Under the pieces are notes generated by a model. That model saw only the letters and a program-made list of their open reading frames with translations, did not search any database and was not told the DNA's origin. DNA of 64,000 nt from Salmonella enterica subsp. houtenae serovar Houten (GTDB lineage Bacteria > Pseudomonadota > Gammaproteobacteria > Enterobacterales > Enterobacteriaceae). Positions 30,949-43,218 of this stretch are shown here, piece by piece; the first letter of the stretch is position 1, and the number at the start of each line of letters is the position of its first letter. The stretch spans positions 1,240,001-1,304,000 of the forward strand of contig LS483478.1 of NCBI GenBank assembly GCA_900478215.1, written 5' to 3'. The position numbers and the translations under genes were made by a program.

Positions 30949-32967
30949 ATGTCTGATATCGATGCGCTACAGACGTTAACATCGCAAATGACACAGGAGG
31001 GCATTCGCCGTTTACTGGTCATCAGCGGCGACGCGGCGTGGTGCCGGGAACGGGCCGAGGCTATACGCGCTGCATTGTCCGGTGACTGGCTGTGGGTCGC
31101 GCCTGACGCGCCCGCAGAGCCGCGTTGTACGCCACAGGCGTTACAAACGCTGCTGGGCCGTGAATTCCGTCATGCGATATTTGATGCCTGGCAGGGCTTT
31201 GACGCCGCAGCGTTTGCCGCTCTGAGCGGGACCTTGCAGGCCGGAAGCTGGCTGCTTCTGCTGATGCCGCCGTATGAGACGTGGGAATGCAGGCCAGATA
31301 CCGACTCACTGCGCTGGAGCGACTGCGCGCAGCCTATCCCCACGCCGCAGTTTGCACAGCATCTTAAACGGACTCTCTCCCGCGATCCGCAAACGCTGCT
31401 TTGGCGGCAGCACCAGCCGTTTTGCTGGCCATCTTATCCTTCCCGTGAACGCTGGCGACCAGCCACCGGCGAGCCGCAGCCGGAGCAGGCGGCTATCTTA
31501 TCGCGTTTACTTGAAATGCCGCCCGGCGTGGCGACGGTGGTTGCCGCCCGCGGGCGCGGCAAATCGGCGCTGGCCGGGCAATTCATCTCACAGATGGCGG
31601 GCACGGCTATCGTGACCGCGCCGGCGAAAGCGGCAACGGACATCCTGGCAGCGTTTGCCGGTGAACGGTTCTGTTTTATGGCGCCGGATGCGTTGCTGGC
31701 GAGCGGGACAAGAGCCGACTGGCTGGTGGTTGACGAGGCGGCGGCAATACCCGCGCCGCTGCTGCTGCAACTGGTTTCGCGCTTTCCTCGTACGCTACTG
31801 ACCACCACCGTTCAGGGCTACGAAGGCACCGGACGCGGTTTTTTACTTAAATTTTGCGCCCGTTTTCCGCAGCTTCACCGCTTTACGCTTCGTCAGCCTG
31901 TCCGCTGGGCGCCAGGGTGCCCGCTGGAAAATATCGTCAGCGAGGCGCTGATATTTGACGATGAAGCGTTTGCGCAGACGCCGTATGGCGCGATAGCAAT
32001 CTCGGCGTTTTACCAGCAGGCCTGGGGGGAGACGCCCGCGTTGCCGAGGGCTGTGTATCAGTTACTGTCGGGGGCGCACTATCGTACCTCGCCGCTGGAT
32101 CTGCGCCGAATGATGGATGCGCCAGATCAGTATTTCTTGCAGGCCACGGCGAATAACCGTGTGGCGGGCGCCCTCTGGCTGGTCGAAGAGGGCGGGTTAT
32201 CCGCAGAACTCAGTCGGGCGGTATGGTGCGGTTTCCGGCGTCCGCGTGGAAATCTGGTGGCGCAGTCGCTGGCGGCGCACGGTAGCGACCCTTTAGCCGC
32301 GACGCTAGTCGGGCGTCGCGTAAGCCGTATCGCGGTGCACCCCGCCCGCCAGCGTGAAGGCATCGGTCAGCAGTTGATTGCCTGCGCGTGCGTGCAGGCG
32401 GCGCAGTGTGATTATCTTTCCGTCAGCTTCGGCTATACGCTGGAGCTGTGGCGCTTCTGGCAACGCTGCGGCTTTGTGCTGGTACGGATGGGCAACCATC
32501 GGGAGGCGAGCAGCGGTTGCTATACGGCGATGGCGTTATTGCCGCTGAGCGACGCGGGAAAACGGCTGGCGCAGCAGGAACACCGGCGTTTGCGCCGCGA
32601 TGCGGATATCCTGACGCAGTGGAACGGCGAGGCGGTACCGCTGGCGGCGTTACGCGACGGGGCGCTTAATGATGAAGACTGGCGTGAGCTGGTCGGTTTT
32701 GCTTTCGCGCACCGCCCGCTACTGACATCGCTAGGTTGCCTGCATCGTTTACTGCAATACAGCGCATTGCCATTGCCAGCGCTGAGAGGGCGGCTGGAGC
32801 AAAAAACCAGCGATGCCGAACTGTGTGCCCGGCTGCACATTTCAGGCCGTAAAGCTCTACTGGAGTTGCAGCGTGCGCAGGCGGCGCAGGCGCTGATTGC
32901 GCTGGATGCCGGACGAACGCAGCGTTTGCGCGACGTTATGCCCGGCGATGGGGACCATGCCGGATAG
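30949..32967 (+). CDS. tmcA: tRNA(Met) cytidine acetyltransferase TmcA
   Basis: 672 residues. Acetylates the wobble cytidine (ac4C34) of elongator tRNA-Met using acetyl-CoA and ATP or GTP, preventing misreading of AUA. Domains: an N-terminal DUF1726-like region (1-170), an RNA-helicase-like ATPase with Walker A AARGRGKSALAG near 200 and Walker B LVVDEAAAIP near 260, and a GNAT domain with RRVSRIAVHPARQREGIGQQL (acetyl-CoA loop near 460). The C-terminal tail binds tRNA. The N-terminal third is less like E. coli than the core. Confidence 0.96.
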   Translation: MSDIDALQTLTSQMTQEGIRRLLVISGDAAWCRERAEAIRAALSGDWLWVAPDAPAEPRCTPQALQTLLGREFRHAIFDAWQGFDAAAFAALSGTLQAGSWLLLLMPPYETWECRPDTDSLRWSDCAQPIPTPQFAQHLKRTLSRDPQTLLWRQHQPFCWPSYPSRERWRPATGEPQPEQAAILSRLLEMPPGVATVVAARGRGKSALAGQFISQMAGTAIVTAPAKAATDILAAFAGERFCFMAPDALLASGTRADWLVVDEAAAIPAPLLLQLVSRFPRTLLTTTVQGYEGTGRGFLLKFCARFPQLHRFTLRQPVRWAPGCPLENIVSEALIFDDEAFAQTPYGAIAISAFYQQAWGETPALPRAVYQLLSGAHYRTSPLDLRRMMDAPDQYFLQATANNRVAGALWLVEEGGLSAELSRAVWCGFRRPRGNLVAQSLAAHGSDPLAATLVGRRVSRIAVHPARQREGIGQQLIACACVQAAQCDYLSVSFGYTLELWRFWQRCGFVLVRMGNHREASSGCYTAMALLPLSDAGKRLAQQEHRRLRRDADILTQWNGEAVPLAALRDGALNDEDWRELVGFAFAHRPLLTSLGCLHRLLQYSALPLPALRGRLEQKTSDAELCARLHISGRKALLELQRAQAAQALIALDAGRTQRLRDVMPGDGDHAG

Positions 32968-32993
32968 CGGTGCCTTTCCGGCAGGATATCCGG

Positions 32994-33194
32994 TTACTTT
33001 TTCGGCTGATCTTTCTTCGGCCAGTCGTCTTCATTGTCCCACTTATCGTTAAAATCGCGATGCGGGGGCAGCTCAGGTTTGTTGGCAAGGAATTTCTTAT
33101 GGTCGATGCGTTTGAGATCTTTGATCACATTCAGCAGTACGCCTACCAGAAACACCAATACCAGAATCCACCAATATTTTGCCAGCCAGTCCAT
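32994..33194 (-). CDS. ypfN: Small membrane protein YpfN
   Basis: 66 residues. One N-terminal membrane segment ([20 protein letters not shown], about 4-23), then a charged tail rich in Lys, Asp and Pro ([22 protein letters not shown]). This predicts an inner-membrane anchor with a cytoplasmic tail; the function is unknown. It lies 27 bases after dapE on the same strand and converges with tmcA, as in E. coli. Confidence 0.92.
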   Translation of the reverse strand: MDWLAKYWWILVLVFLVGVLLNVIKDLKRIDHKKFLANKPELPPHRDFNDKWDNEDDWPKKDQPKK

Positions 33195-33221
33195 GCTTAT
33201 TTCCTCTTACAGGAACGCTCA

Positions 33222-34349
33222 TCAGGCGACGAGCTGTTCCATAATGCGTTGATACATACGGGCCAGTAGCTGGAGATCGGCGGCATTCACACATTCATTA
33301 ATTTTATGAATAGTGGCGTTCACCGGCCCCAGTTCTACCACCTGCGCCCCCATACGGGCGATAAAACGTCCGTCGGACGTACCGCCCGTTGTCAGTAATT
33401 GCGGTTTAATTTCATTATAGTGCTCAATGGCGTTTACCACCGCGTCCACCAGCTTGCCGCGTGCGGTCAAAAACGGCTGACCGGAAAGCCACCAGTCTAC
33501 GGTATAGCGTAGCTGATGCTTCTCAAGTAGCGCATGTACCCGTGCTTTGATCATCTCATCGGTCAGTTCCGTGCTGAAACGGAAGTTAAACTGCACGAAC
33601 AGTTCGCCGGGAATGACATTATTGCTGCCGGTGCCTGCCTGGATATTGGCTACCTGCATACTGGTGGCCGGGAAAAAGTCATTGCCCCGATCCCACTCAA
33701 TAGCGACCAGTTCATTGAGAAAAGGCGTGGCGCGATGAACAGGGTTATCCGCCAGATGCGGATAGGCGACGTGCCCCTGAACGCCATGAATAGTGAGGTT
33801 ACAGGTGAGGGAACCGCGACGCCCGTTTTTGACGACATCGCCCACAATTTCAGTACTGGAGGGTTCGCCGACCAGACAGTAATCCAGCCTCTCGTTACGG
33901 GCCATCAGCGCTTCAACCACCTTTACGGTGCCATTCTTCGCGCTGGCTTCTTCGTCAGAGGTAATCAAAAATGCGAGGCGGCCCCGGTGATGAGGATGCT
34001 GCGCAACAAAACGCTCAGCAGCCACCACCATGGCCGCCAGTGAACCTTTCATATCCGCCGCGCCGCGACCGAACAACATTCCGTCGCGAATCGTAGGCTC
34101 AAACGGCGGATTGATCCAGCGATCGACATCGCCTGCCGGCACGACGTCAGTATGCCCGGCGAACGCCAGCGTTTCGCCACGCCCACGCCATGCCCAAAAA
34201 TTTTGCGTGTCGCCAAAATCCATATGCTCAATGGTAAAACCGATTTTACGCAGGCGTTCAATCATTAATGCCTGACAGCCTGCGTCATCCGGACTCAGGG
34301 AGGGGCGACGAATAAGTTGCTGTGTCAGCTCAATAACCGGGCACGACAT
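33222..34349 (-). CDS. dapE: Succinyl-diaminopimelate desuccinylase
   Basis: 375 residues, M20 family. Removes succinate from N-succinyl-LL-DAP in lysine and peptidoglycan synthesis. The two-zinc site is visible: [11 protein letters not shown] (His near 66, Asp near 68), [14 protein letters not shown] (Asp near 100), [13 protein letters not shown] (catalytic Glu near 134 and the adjacent ligand Glu), CLVGEPSS (Glu near 163), and the last histidine in [12 protein letters not shown] near 349. yffB lies three bases upstream, so the genes are coupled; ypfN follows. Confidence 0.97.
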   Translation of the reverse strand: MSCPVIELTQQLIRRPSLSPDDAGCQALMIERLRKIGFTIEHMDFGDTQNFWAWRGRGETLAFAGHTDVVPAGDVDRWINPPFEPTIRDGMLFGRGAADMKGSLAAMVVAAERFVAQHPHHRGRLAFLITSDEEASAKNGTVKVVEALMARNERLDYCLVGEPSSTEIVGDVVKNGRRGSLTCNLTIHGVQGHVAYPHLADNPVHRATPFLNELVAIEWDRGNDFFPATSMQVANIQAGTGSNNVIPGELFVQFNFRFSTELTDEMIKARVHALLEKHQLRYTVDWWLSGQPFLTARGKLVDAVVNAIEHYNEIKPQLLTTGGTSDGRFIARMGAQVVELGPVNATIHKINECVNAADLQLLARMYQRIMEQLVA

Positions 34350-34352
34350 AGA

Positions 34353-34709
34353 CTACACCTCATCAAAAAACTGCTGATAACGGGATTCACTGAAACCAAG
34401 CAGCATAGGCTTCCCGGGCGCGCAGAGCAATGGGCGTTTGATTATTGCCGGCTGCTCAACCATGAGGACGGCGGCGGAGTCGGCATCGGTAATCCCGCTG
34501 CGGTCGGCTTCATCCAGTTTGCGCCATGTTGTGCCGCGCGTATTCAGTAAAGATTGCCAGCCGAGTTCGGCAATAAAGGTATTAAGAAGAGGGAGATCTA
34601 TTCCATCCACGCGGTAATCGTGAAAACGATAATCAATGCCATGCTCCTCCAGCCAACGGCGTGCTTTTTTGATCGTGTCGCAATTCTTAATGCCATAGAG
34701 GGTAATCAT
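34353..34709 (-). CDS. yffB: ArsC/Spx-family thiol protein YffB
   Basis: 118 residues. Thioredoxin-fold member of the ArsC/Spx group: [14 protein letters not shown] has one cysteine near residue 9 and no CXXC, and IIKRPLLC and KPMLLGFSE form the conserved end. E. coli YffB is thought to use glutathione; no function is proven. It is the first gene of the yffB-dapE-ypfN unit. Its ATG is followed in sequence by a 412-base spacer to ypfM. Confidence 0.92.
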   Translation of the reverse strand: MITLYGIKNCDTIKKARRWLEEHGIDYRFHDYRVDGIDLPLLNTFIAELGWQSLLNTRGTTWRKLDEADRSGITDADSAAVLMVEQPAIIKRPLLCAPGKPMLLGFSESRYQQFFDEV

Positions 34710-35121
34710 ATTGAATCCTTTAACGCGAAATTCGAATAAATAATCAATAGTATCGTCTGCGGGATAATAAGTGTGGCCGTTAATGGTTATTTACCCAGCA
34801 CTGATCGGCAATCAATATAACATTGTTGAGGGAATGTGAATAATGGTTCCAAAACGTTCCAAATGTGGCTCGTTTATGATTCGCAGGATAAACCATATTT
34901 TGTGCGTATGTAATGGTTTGTTTTTTAACCCGATTTGGTAAAGTGGTAGAAAAGGTATTAATGTTGCGAAATATTGCAGTAAGTCACATAAAATTTATGG
35001 CTACAGCGCCATAGTAATATCATCGACAGCATAACCGGAGGGTATCGCAACAATCGGTTAAATGAACTTCTCTCTCTACCGCTAACTACGTAGAATACCC
35101 ATAATAATAAGAGAGGCTATT
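34710..35121. other. Spacer yffB / ypfM
   Basis: 412 bases without a recognised gene besides ypfM at its end. Mostly AT-rich. It must hold the yffB promoter (minus strand) and the ypfM promoter (plus strand). A direct repeat GTTCCAAA occurs at 34846 and 34856, one helical turn apart. Confidence 0.45.
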
Positions 35122-35181
35122 ATGATTGAACGTGAACTAGGGAACTGGAAAGATTTTATCGAAGTCATGCTTCGTAAATAA
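35122..35181 (+). CDS. ypfM: Nineteen-residue protein YpfM
   Basis: ATG at 35122 with AGAGAGG five bases upstream; the frame reads MIERELGNWKDFIEVMLRK and stops. The same 19-residue product is annotated in E. coli as YpfM, between yffB and acrD, so this is a conserved tiny gene and not chance. It is amphipathic and charged, with no membrane segment. Function unknown. It is directly followed by a bidirectional terminator. Confidence 0.85.
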   Translation: MIERELGNWKDFIEVMLRK

Positions 35182-35214
35182 ATGCCTGGAAGGCACCGCA
35201 CTCCCATAGAGGAT

Positions 35215-35247
35215 AAAAAAGGCGACTCAACGGAAGTCGCCTTTTTT
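35215..35247. terminator. Bidirectional terminator ypfM / acrD
   Basis: Six As, then GGCGACT (35221-35227), a 7-base loop, AGTCGCC (35235-35241) and six Ts. The A tract before and T tract after make a functional terminator on both strands, ending ypfM and the convergent acrD. Confidence 0.92.
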
Positions 35248-35281
35248 GTGCCTGACACCTCGTATCAGGCTGCCCGGGAAC

Positions 35282-38200
35282 TTATTCCGGGCGCGGCTTC
35301 AGCGGGAAGCGGCGACGTATCAGCACGAAGAACAGTGGTACAAAGAAGATAGCCAGAATGGTTGCTGAGATCATTCCCCCCATCACGCCGGTCCCGACAG
35401 CATGTTGGCTACCCGAGCCTGCCCCGTTGCTGATGGCCATCGGCAATACGCCAAAGATAAACGCCAGCGAAGTCATCAGTATCGGTCGCAGGCGCTGGCG
35501 GCTGGCGTACAGCGTGGCGTCTAACAGCGGATGTCCCTTCTGATTCATTTCGTTGGCGAATTCCACAATCAGAATCGCGTTTTTCGCCGAGAGGCCGATA
35601 ACGGTCAACAGCCCCACCTGGAAGTAAACATCGTTTTCCAGCCCGCGCATCCAGGTAGCGAGTAACGCGCCAATGACGCCGAGCGGCACAACCAGCATCA
35701 CCGAGAAGGGCACCGACCAGCTTTCATACAATGCCGCCAGACACAGGAAGACGACTAATAGCGAAATAGCGTACAGCGCGGGTGCCTGCGCGCCGGAGAG
35801 CCGTTCCTGGTAAGACATGGCTGTCCATTCCAGGCCAAAACCGCCCGGTAGCTGATGCACCAACGACTCCATGACATCCATAGCCGTCCCGGTACTGACC
35901 CCCGGCGCGGCCTCTCCGACAATTTCTACCGCCGAATAGCCGTTATAGCGTTCCAGACGCGGCGATCCGGTTTCCCAGCGCGAGGTGGCGAAGGCGGAGA
36001 AGGGGACCATACCGCCGTCTTTGTTACGGACATACCAAAGATTAATATCATCCGGCAACATACGATATTTTGCTGCTGCCTGAACATAGACCTTCTTCAC
36101 GCGGCCCCGGTCCATAAAGTCGTTGACGTAGCTCGACCCCCAGGCTGTTTGCAGGGTGTCGTTGATATCGTCAATCGACACGCCCAGCGCCTGTGCTTTC
36201 CGTTGGTCAATATCAATTTGCAGTTGCGGGCTGTCGTCCAGGCCGTTGTGACGCACGCGGGTCAAGGAACTGTTTTTCCCGGCCAGCTCAATGAGTTGAT
36301 CTCGTGCAGCCATTAGCGCGTCATGGCCTGCTCCGGCGTGATCCTGTAATTCCATATCAAAACCGGCGGAGCTGCCCAGACCGCTAATTGCCGGCGGGCT
36401 GCTGGCGAAGACGCGAGCTTCTTTAATCTGGTTAAATGCTTTTGTCGCCCGCTCAATAATGGCGAACGAGGTGCCGGTGGTGGGATCGCGCGCGTCCCAG
36501 TCTTTCAAGCGAACAAACATGCGCGCGACATTTTGCCCATTCCCGCCAGGGCCGGAGCCTACCGTCGAGAAGACCGACATAATGTTGTCTTTCTCATGGG
36601 TGAAGTAATAGTTTTCAACCTTTTCAACAACTTTCAAGGTCTGCTGTTGCGTAGAACCGCTTGGTAGCTGGATAGACGTAGTGAACATGCCCCGATCTTC
36701 TTGCGGCAGAAAGGAGGTGGGGAGACGCAGAAACAGGAACACCATGCCGCCAAGCAACAGAACATAAATCAGAATCCAGCGCAGGCTGCGATGCAAAATT
36801 TTCGCTACGCCTTTCTCATAACGTTCGGCATTACGATTGAAGGTACGATTAAACCAGCCGAAAAATCCGCTTTGCCCGTGCTGCTCGCCTTTGTGCAGCG
36901 GTTTTAACAACGTTGCGCACAGCGCCGGCGTCAGGATCATGGCGACCAGCACCGACAGCACCATTGCCGAGACAATGGTAATAGAAAATTGACGATAAAT
37001 AGCCCCGGTAGTGCCGCCAAAGAACGCCATCGGCACGAATACCGCAGACAGCACCATCGCGATACCGACCAGCGCGCCCTGGATTTGCCCCATGGATTTG
37101 CGCGTCGCTTCACGCGGCGTGAGGCCTTCTTCGCTCATAATACGTTCGACGTTTTCCACCACCACGATGGCATCGTCGACCAGTAGTCCGATCGCCAGCA
37201 CCATCGCGAACATGGTTAATGTGTTAATACTGTAGCCGAACGCGTAAAGCACGGAGAAGGTGCCCATCAATACTACCGGCACGGCGATCGTCGGGATCAG
37301 CGTGGCGCGAAAGTTTTGCAGGAACAGATACATCACCAGGAAAACCAGCGCGATAGCCTCCAGCAATGTTTTAACCACATCGATAATCGATGCTTTGACA
37401 AAGGAGGTAGTTTCATACGCGATCTTGTATTCCAGGCCGTGAGGGAAGTACTGCGCCAGTTCGTTGAGGCGATCCAGCACCAGCTTCGCGGTCGCCATTT
37501 CGTTCGCGCCGGAGGCCAGCTTAACGCCGAGACCGGAAGCCGGATTGCCGTTAAAACGGCTGAGGTAGTCATACTTTTCCGCCCCCAGCTCTACGGTGGC
37601 GACATCGCCCAGTTTGACCTCGGAACCGTCCTGATTAACGCGCAGGGTGATATCGCGAAATTGTTGCGGCGTTTGCAGCAGCGACTGCGCATTGATGGTG
37701 GCGTTCAGCGCCTGCTTGTCGACCGAAGGCGTACCGCCAAGCTGCCCGACGGCGATTTGCGCGTTCTGCGACTCAATCGCATCGGTCACGTCTTTCGCGG
37801 TCATCTGAAAACTATTCAATTTGGCCGGGTCGAGCCAGATACGCATAGAGTACTGTGAACCATAAGCGTCAATATCGCCCACGCCGTTGACGCGGCTGAG
37901 CGGGTCCTGAATATTACTGGCGACGTAGTCGGCGATATCCTGCTTGTCCATAGAACCGTCGGTAGAGACGAAGGCGATGGTCAAAATATTGGTATCGCCC
38001 GTTTTGCGTACCGTGACGCCTTGATCCTGTACCGCCTGCGGCAGTTTACGCATCGCGGACTGTAACTGGTTTTGCACCTGCTGAACCGCCTCATCAGGAT
38101 CGGTTCCCGCAATAAAGCTCAGCGTGATGGTCGCCTGTCCGGTTCCGCTGCTTTGTGATGACATGTACATCAGATTATCGAGACCCGTCATATTCTGCTC

Positions 38201-38395
38201 AATAACCTGGGTTACGGTATTTTCCAGCGTTTGCGCCGACGCTCCCGGATAATTCGCGGTAATACGCACGTTGGGCGGCGCCAGATCGGGGTATTGTTCA
38301 ACTGGTAAAGAAAAAATGGCTAACGCCCCTGTCAGACACAACAGGATAGCCAGCACCCAGGCAAAGATGGGGCGATCGATAAAAAAATTCGCCAT
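35282..38395 (-). CDS. acrD: RND multidrug efflux pump AcrD
   Basis: 1037 residues, 12 membrane segments and two large periplasmic loops, with the standard start [20 protein letters not shown]. Proton relay residues are visible in TM4 ([15 protein letters not shown]) and TM10 (the lysine of [14 protein letters not shown]). RND signatures [28 protein letters not shown] and [17 protein letters not shown] are present. AcrD exports aminoglycosides and other polar or amphiphilic compounds with AcrA and TolC. No periplasmic adaptor gene is adjacent, as in E. coli. A BaeR-type box lies 71 bases before the start. Confidence 0.97.
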   Translation of the reverse strand: MANFFIDRPIFAWVLAILLCLTGALAIFSLPVEQYPDLAPPNVRITANYPGASAQTLENTVTQVIEQNMTGLDNLMYMSSQSSGTGQATITLSFIAGTDPDEAVQQVQNQLQSAMRKLPQAVQDQGVTVRKTGDTNILTIAFVSTDGSMDKQDIADYVASNIQDPLSRVNGVGDIDAYGSQYSMRIWLDPAKLNSFQMTAKDVTDAIESQNAQIAVGQLGGTPSVDKQALNATINAQSLLQTPQQFRDITLRVNQDGSEVKLGDVATVELGAEKYDYLSRFNGNPASGLGVKLASGANEMATAKLVLDRLNELAQYFPHGLEYKIAYETTSFVKASIIDVVKTLLEAIALVFLVMYLFLQNFRATLIPTIAVPVVLMGTFSVLYAFGYSINTLTMFAMVLAIGLLVDDAIVVVENVERIMSEEGLTPREATRKSMGQIQGALVGIAMVLSAVFVPMAFFGGTTGAIYRQFSITIVSAMVLSVLVAMILTPALCATLLKPLHKGEQHGQSGFFGWFNRTFNRNAERYEKGVAKILHRSLRWILIYVLLLGGMVFLFLRLPTSFLPQEDRGMFTTSIQLPSGSTQQQTLKVVEKVENYYFTHEKDNIMSVFSTVGSGPGGNGQNVARMFVRLKDWDARDPTTGTSFAIIERATKAFNQIKEARVFASSPPAISGLGSSAGFDMELQDHAGAGHDALMAARDQLIELAGKNSSLTRVRHNGLDDSPQLQIDIDQRKAQALGVSIDDINDTLQTAWGSSYVNDFMDRGRVKKVYVQAAAKYRMLPDDINLWYVRNKDGGMVPFSAFATSRWETGSPRLERYNGYSAVEIVGEAAPGVSTGTAMDVMESLVHQLPGGFGLEWTAMSYQERLSGAQAPALYAISLLVVFLCLAALYESWSVPFSVMLVVPLGVIGALLATWMRGLENDVYFQVGLLTVIGLSAKNAILIVEFANEMNQKGHPLLDATLYASRQRLRPILMTSLAFIFGVLPMAISNGAGSGSQHAVGTGVMGGMISATILAIFFVPLFFVLIRRRFPLKPRPE

Positions 38396-38397
38396 TA

Positions 38398-38431
<34 letters not shown>

Positions 38432-38449
38432 GTATGAACTGCTTCACTC

Positions 38450-38565
<116 letters not shown>

Positions 38566-38579
38566 CGCTTTGCCGTTCT

Positions 38580-40280
38580 TTACGTTAACTGACTCTCTTC
38601 CTTGCTGGAGGAGCGAAAACTGATGCTGACCAGCGTGCCGCCGCCGGAGGGTTGCGAAAAATTCAGCGTGCCGCCAAGCCGCTCCGCGCGCTCACGCATT
38701 ATATTCAGACCATAATGTCCCGCAGGCTCATGCGGTTCACCGATACCAATGCCATTATCGTGAATATAAACAGTATGATCGCCGTCAGGCGCGGTGACGC
38801 AACTCACGGCGATTTCGCTCGCGTTGGCGTGTTTAATGGCGTTCAGGACCGCTTCACGCACAATTTGCAATAAATGCACCTGCATTTGCGCGTCCAGCGC
38901 CAGCGTGGGTAAACGGCAATCCAACGTGAGTTTGGCCGGGGTCTGACTTTGTAAATCTTCCAGCATCTCATGCAATGCGGAGGGTAAATCGGCCTGCTGT
39001 AACGTCAGACGGAACGTGGTAAGTAGCTCGCGAAGCTGACGGTAGGCGTCGTTCAGCGCTCTGGAAAAATCCGCCATGATGCTTTGCGCGCCGACGTTAT
39101 CTTCTGGAATGGCGCGCTTCAAAAGCGTTAACTGAATACGTAAATAAGAAAGTACCTGCGCCAGCGAATCGTGTAGCTCTCGGGCAATCGTCGCGCGCTC
39201 TTCCATTAACAAAAGTTGCTGGAAGTGTTTTTGCGCCTGATTAAAGTACAAACCACGCCCCAGCATCGTGGAGACGCTGTTCAGCAACGGCGTAGAGGCA
39301 TTAACGTTGGGGCTTTGCCAGTGGAGTTCGCCATAGACCGTGTCCTGCATCGTAACCGGCAGCATTTGCATCGGCAGATCGGGGCGTTGCGCGCCTTCGC
39401 TAATCCGCCAGTTATCACCCACGGTTAGCTCCAGATACCAGGCCGCGTCATGTTCACGGACAATTTGCAATATATGGCGAAAACAGTGGACATCGATTTG
39501 GCTGGTATTCAATGCCTGGGAGCACTGGTATAACACCTCCAGGCGGCGGTGCGCTTCATGCAGATCGTGCGTTTTTTCTTCCACCGAGGCTTCCAGCGAA
39601 CGGTAAAGTTTATGCAGCTCGCTCGACATCTGACTAAACGTTTTCGCCAATAATCCCAGCTCATTGGGTAAACCGGTATCCAGCGGCAGCGGGGCGAACT
39701 GACCATGTTCAATACGCTGACTGGCGGTGACCAGTTGATTAAGCGGGCGAACTACCTGCTGGCGAATACGCCGTAGGGTAAAAAAGACCAGCGTAAATAT
39801 GCCGATACCGCCCGCCAGCGATATGGCGACGACCAGCATGACTTTACGCTCGGCGTAATGCTGTAACGCCAGAACGAAGAGATCAATTTGATCGACGTAA
39901 CTGTTGATATTGGTCTGATACCAGGCAATGTCGCCGTCCTGTAAGCGACTATTCATCTCCAGCCAGTTGGCATGCAGGCGCGCGTAGCGATTTTTCACCG
40001 CCTGCGGCACATACCAGGCGTTGAGATTTTGCAGTACCGGCGAGTTGAGCGCGTGCTGGAAAAGTTGACGATGCGCATTAATCCGCGGGCTACGGCTTTG
40101 CAGATCGTAACCCAGCCGATAGCTCTGCATCCGTAGCGAACCGGCGATATTGATCGCTTCGGCATCCCGTAAACTGCTGGTCAGCGTTAATAATGCGCTG
40201 CCGGTGGACAGAATAGACAACAGCACAATATAGAAAAAAGCCTTAGCCAGACTGGCTGAGACCGGGCGTTTAACCGTCAC
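38580..40280 (-). CDS. narQ: Nitrate/nitrite sensor histidine kinase NarQ
   Basis: 566 residues from GTG 40280 (GGGGAG 7 bases upstream), exactly the E. coli length; the frame is open to 40418 but that part has no support. TM1 (AFFYIVLLSILSTGSALLTL) is followed by the periplasmic P-box LRDAEAINIAGSLRMQSYR that binds nitrate/nitrite. After TM2 come HAMP, a signalling helix and GAF-like part, then the HisKA_3 motif ERATIARELHDSLAQVLSYLR with the phosphorylated His near 370, and the ATPase box DNGIGIG ... HYGLNIMRERAERLGG. Its partners NarL and NarP are not in the window. Confidence 0.96.
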   Translation of the reverse strand: MTVKRPVSASLAKAFFYIVLLSILSTGSALLTLTSSLRDAEAINIAGSLRMQSYRLGYDLQSRSPRINAHRQLFQHALNSPVLQNLNAWYVPQAVKNRYARLHANWLEMNSRLQDGDIAWYQTNINSYVDQIDLFVLALQHYAERKVMLVVAISLAGGIGIFTLVFFTLRRIRQQVVRPLNQLVTASQRIEHGQFAPLPLDTGLPNELGLLAKTFSQMSSELHKLYRSLEASVEEKTHDLHEAHRRLEVLYQCSQALNTSQIDVHCFRHILQIVREHDAAWYLELTVGDNWRISEGAQRPDLPMQMLPVTMQDTVYGELHWQSPNVNASTPLLNSVSTMLGRGLYFNQAQKHFQQLLLMEERATIARELHDSLAQVLSYLRIQLTLLKRAIPEDNVGAQSIMADFSRALNDAYRQLRELLTTFRLTLQQADLPSALHEMLEDLQSQTPAKLTLDCRLPTLALDAQMQVHLLQIVREAVLNAIKHANASEIAVSCVTAPDGDHTVYIHDNGIGIGEPHEPAGHYGLNIMRERAERLGGTLNFSQPSGGGTLVSISFRSSSKEESQLT

Positions 40281-40429
40281 ACTGGTTCTCCCCGCATTTA
40301 GCTGAACCGCAATTTCATTTGCTATGAAATAAATTGATCTGCCACAGGTTCTGGACAGATAGTTGTGCTTCCTGGGCAGATGAACATTGCCGACCCCGCC
40401 TTCGTCAGTTAATAACAATGCTCATATAA

Positions 40430-42427
<1,998 letters not shown>

Positions 42428-42433
42428 TCGTAT

Positions 42434-42457
42434 TTGTAGGCCGGTTAAGGCCTACAA
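42434..42457 (+). terminator. Hairpin after aegA
   Basis: TTGTAGGCC (42434-42442) pairs perfectly with GGCCTACAA (42449-42457) over a 6-base loop, starting seven bases past the aegA stop. No T tract follows. The GTAGGCC wording is like the outer part of REP elements. Confidence 0.5.
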
Positions 42458-42836
42458 TGGTTAAACGACAGAGTGATAAAAATCTTGAACCTATTGGCTA
42501 ATCTTACTTCGTTTTCAGAAATGTTTATCGCGGGGCTGGATACCCTGCGATAAACATTTTCCTGTCGGGGCGACGTTAAAATGCGAAAAAAAAGTTACAA
42601 GTTCTGCTATCAAATAATAGGCCTGATGAAGTCAATCTTAGTATTGAGCAAACATGAATACTTTAATTAATCAACTCAATAAATAAATATTATTTTAATA
42701 TTTACAACCTTAATTTTATTATAAATAAATTCAGGTTTTTTTATACAATATGCGAATGTGGTCACAATAATCAAATGATAAATAGTCTGATATCATACTT
42801 TCTTTATTTTTGATATTTAGAACGAGGTTCTAATGT
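42458..42836. other. AT-rich spacer with one strong hairpin
   Basis: About 380 bases with no recognised gene. The sequence turns strikingly AT-rich from about 42570, unlike aegA. It carries the hairpin 42519-42559 listed separately. This base composition continues through the PAAR-like gene and suggests acquired DNA. Confidence 0.5.
42519..42559. repeat. Large inverted repeat in the AT-rich spacer
   Basis: AAATGTTTATCGC (42519-42531) pairs perfectly with GCGATAAACATTT (42547-42559), and inside it GGG can pair with CCC with one bulge. Followed by TT only. It could be a terminator of an unseen transcript, a protein-binding palindrome or a boundary structure. Confidence 0.6.
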
Positions 42837-43193
42837 ATGAGCTTTTGGGAGCGGGAAATAGGTTCTAAGGGATTTTTATTGACGCCGGGAGATCGTACTC
42901 ACTGCGGCGGTTATATTTTAAGCAATGAAAATGCTTGTACTATTAAAAGGATGGAAATAGTTTGTGAGGGAGATGTATATATTTGTGGTTTAGATGGTCA
43001 ACGATATCAAATTGAAGGTGGCGTGCCTGATGGTTCGTGGATAGAAGCTGGCAGCAATTTATTTAGAGATACATGGAAAAGTCCATTTGATGATGATATT
43101 GATCCGCAAGGTCGAAAAATAACTCCTCATTCAGAAGTGTTAAAGCGACTTTATGAAGATACTGGTTTACAAAGAAGGTCATACTATAAATAG
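42837..43193 (+). CDS. PAAR-like protein, possibly a truncated type VI effector carrier
   Basis: 118 residues. Residues 1-60 look like a PAAR domain: the SKGFLLTPGDRTHCGGYIL start and the later MEIVCEGDVYICGLDGQ, i.e. GD-T-x-CGG and a second GD with a close cysteine. PAAR proteins cap the spike of type VI secretion systems and often carry toxin domains at the C-terminus. The remaining 55 residues match nothing I recognise. No other type VI gene is in the window. The gene is AT-rich. Its TAG stop lies only about 16 bases from the IS, so a longer C-terminus may have been lost. The ATG at 42837 overlaps a dead-end ATG at 42833. Confidence 0.55.
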   Translation: MSFWEREIGSKGFLLTPGDRTHCGGYILSNENACTIKRMEIVCEGDVYICGLDGQRYQIEGGVPDGSWIEAGSNLFRDTWKSPFDDDIDPQGRKITPHSEVLKRLYEDTGLQRRSYYK

Positions 43194-43218
43194 ACCCGTT
43201 TTAGTTCCATGCATTTTT

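Noticed and set aside
34846..34863. Two-copy repeat as a CRISPR array
   Set aside because: Only two 8-base units without spacers; no cas genes in the window. No CRISPR array seen anywhere.
37316..37858. 180-codon frame opposite acrD
   Set aside because: Antisense of the acrD periplasmic loop region; no independent evidence.
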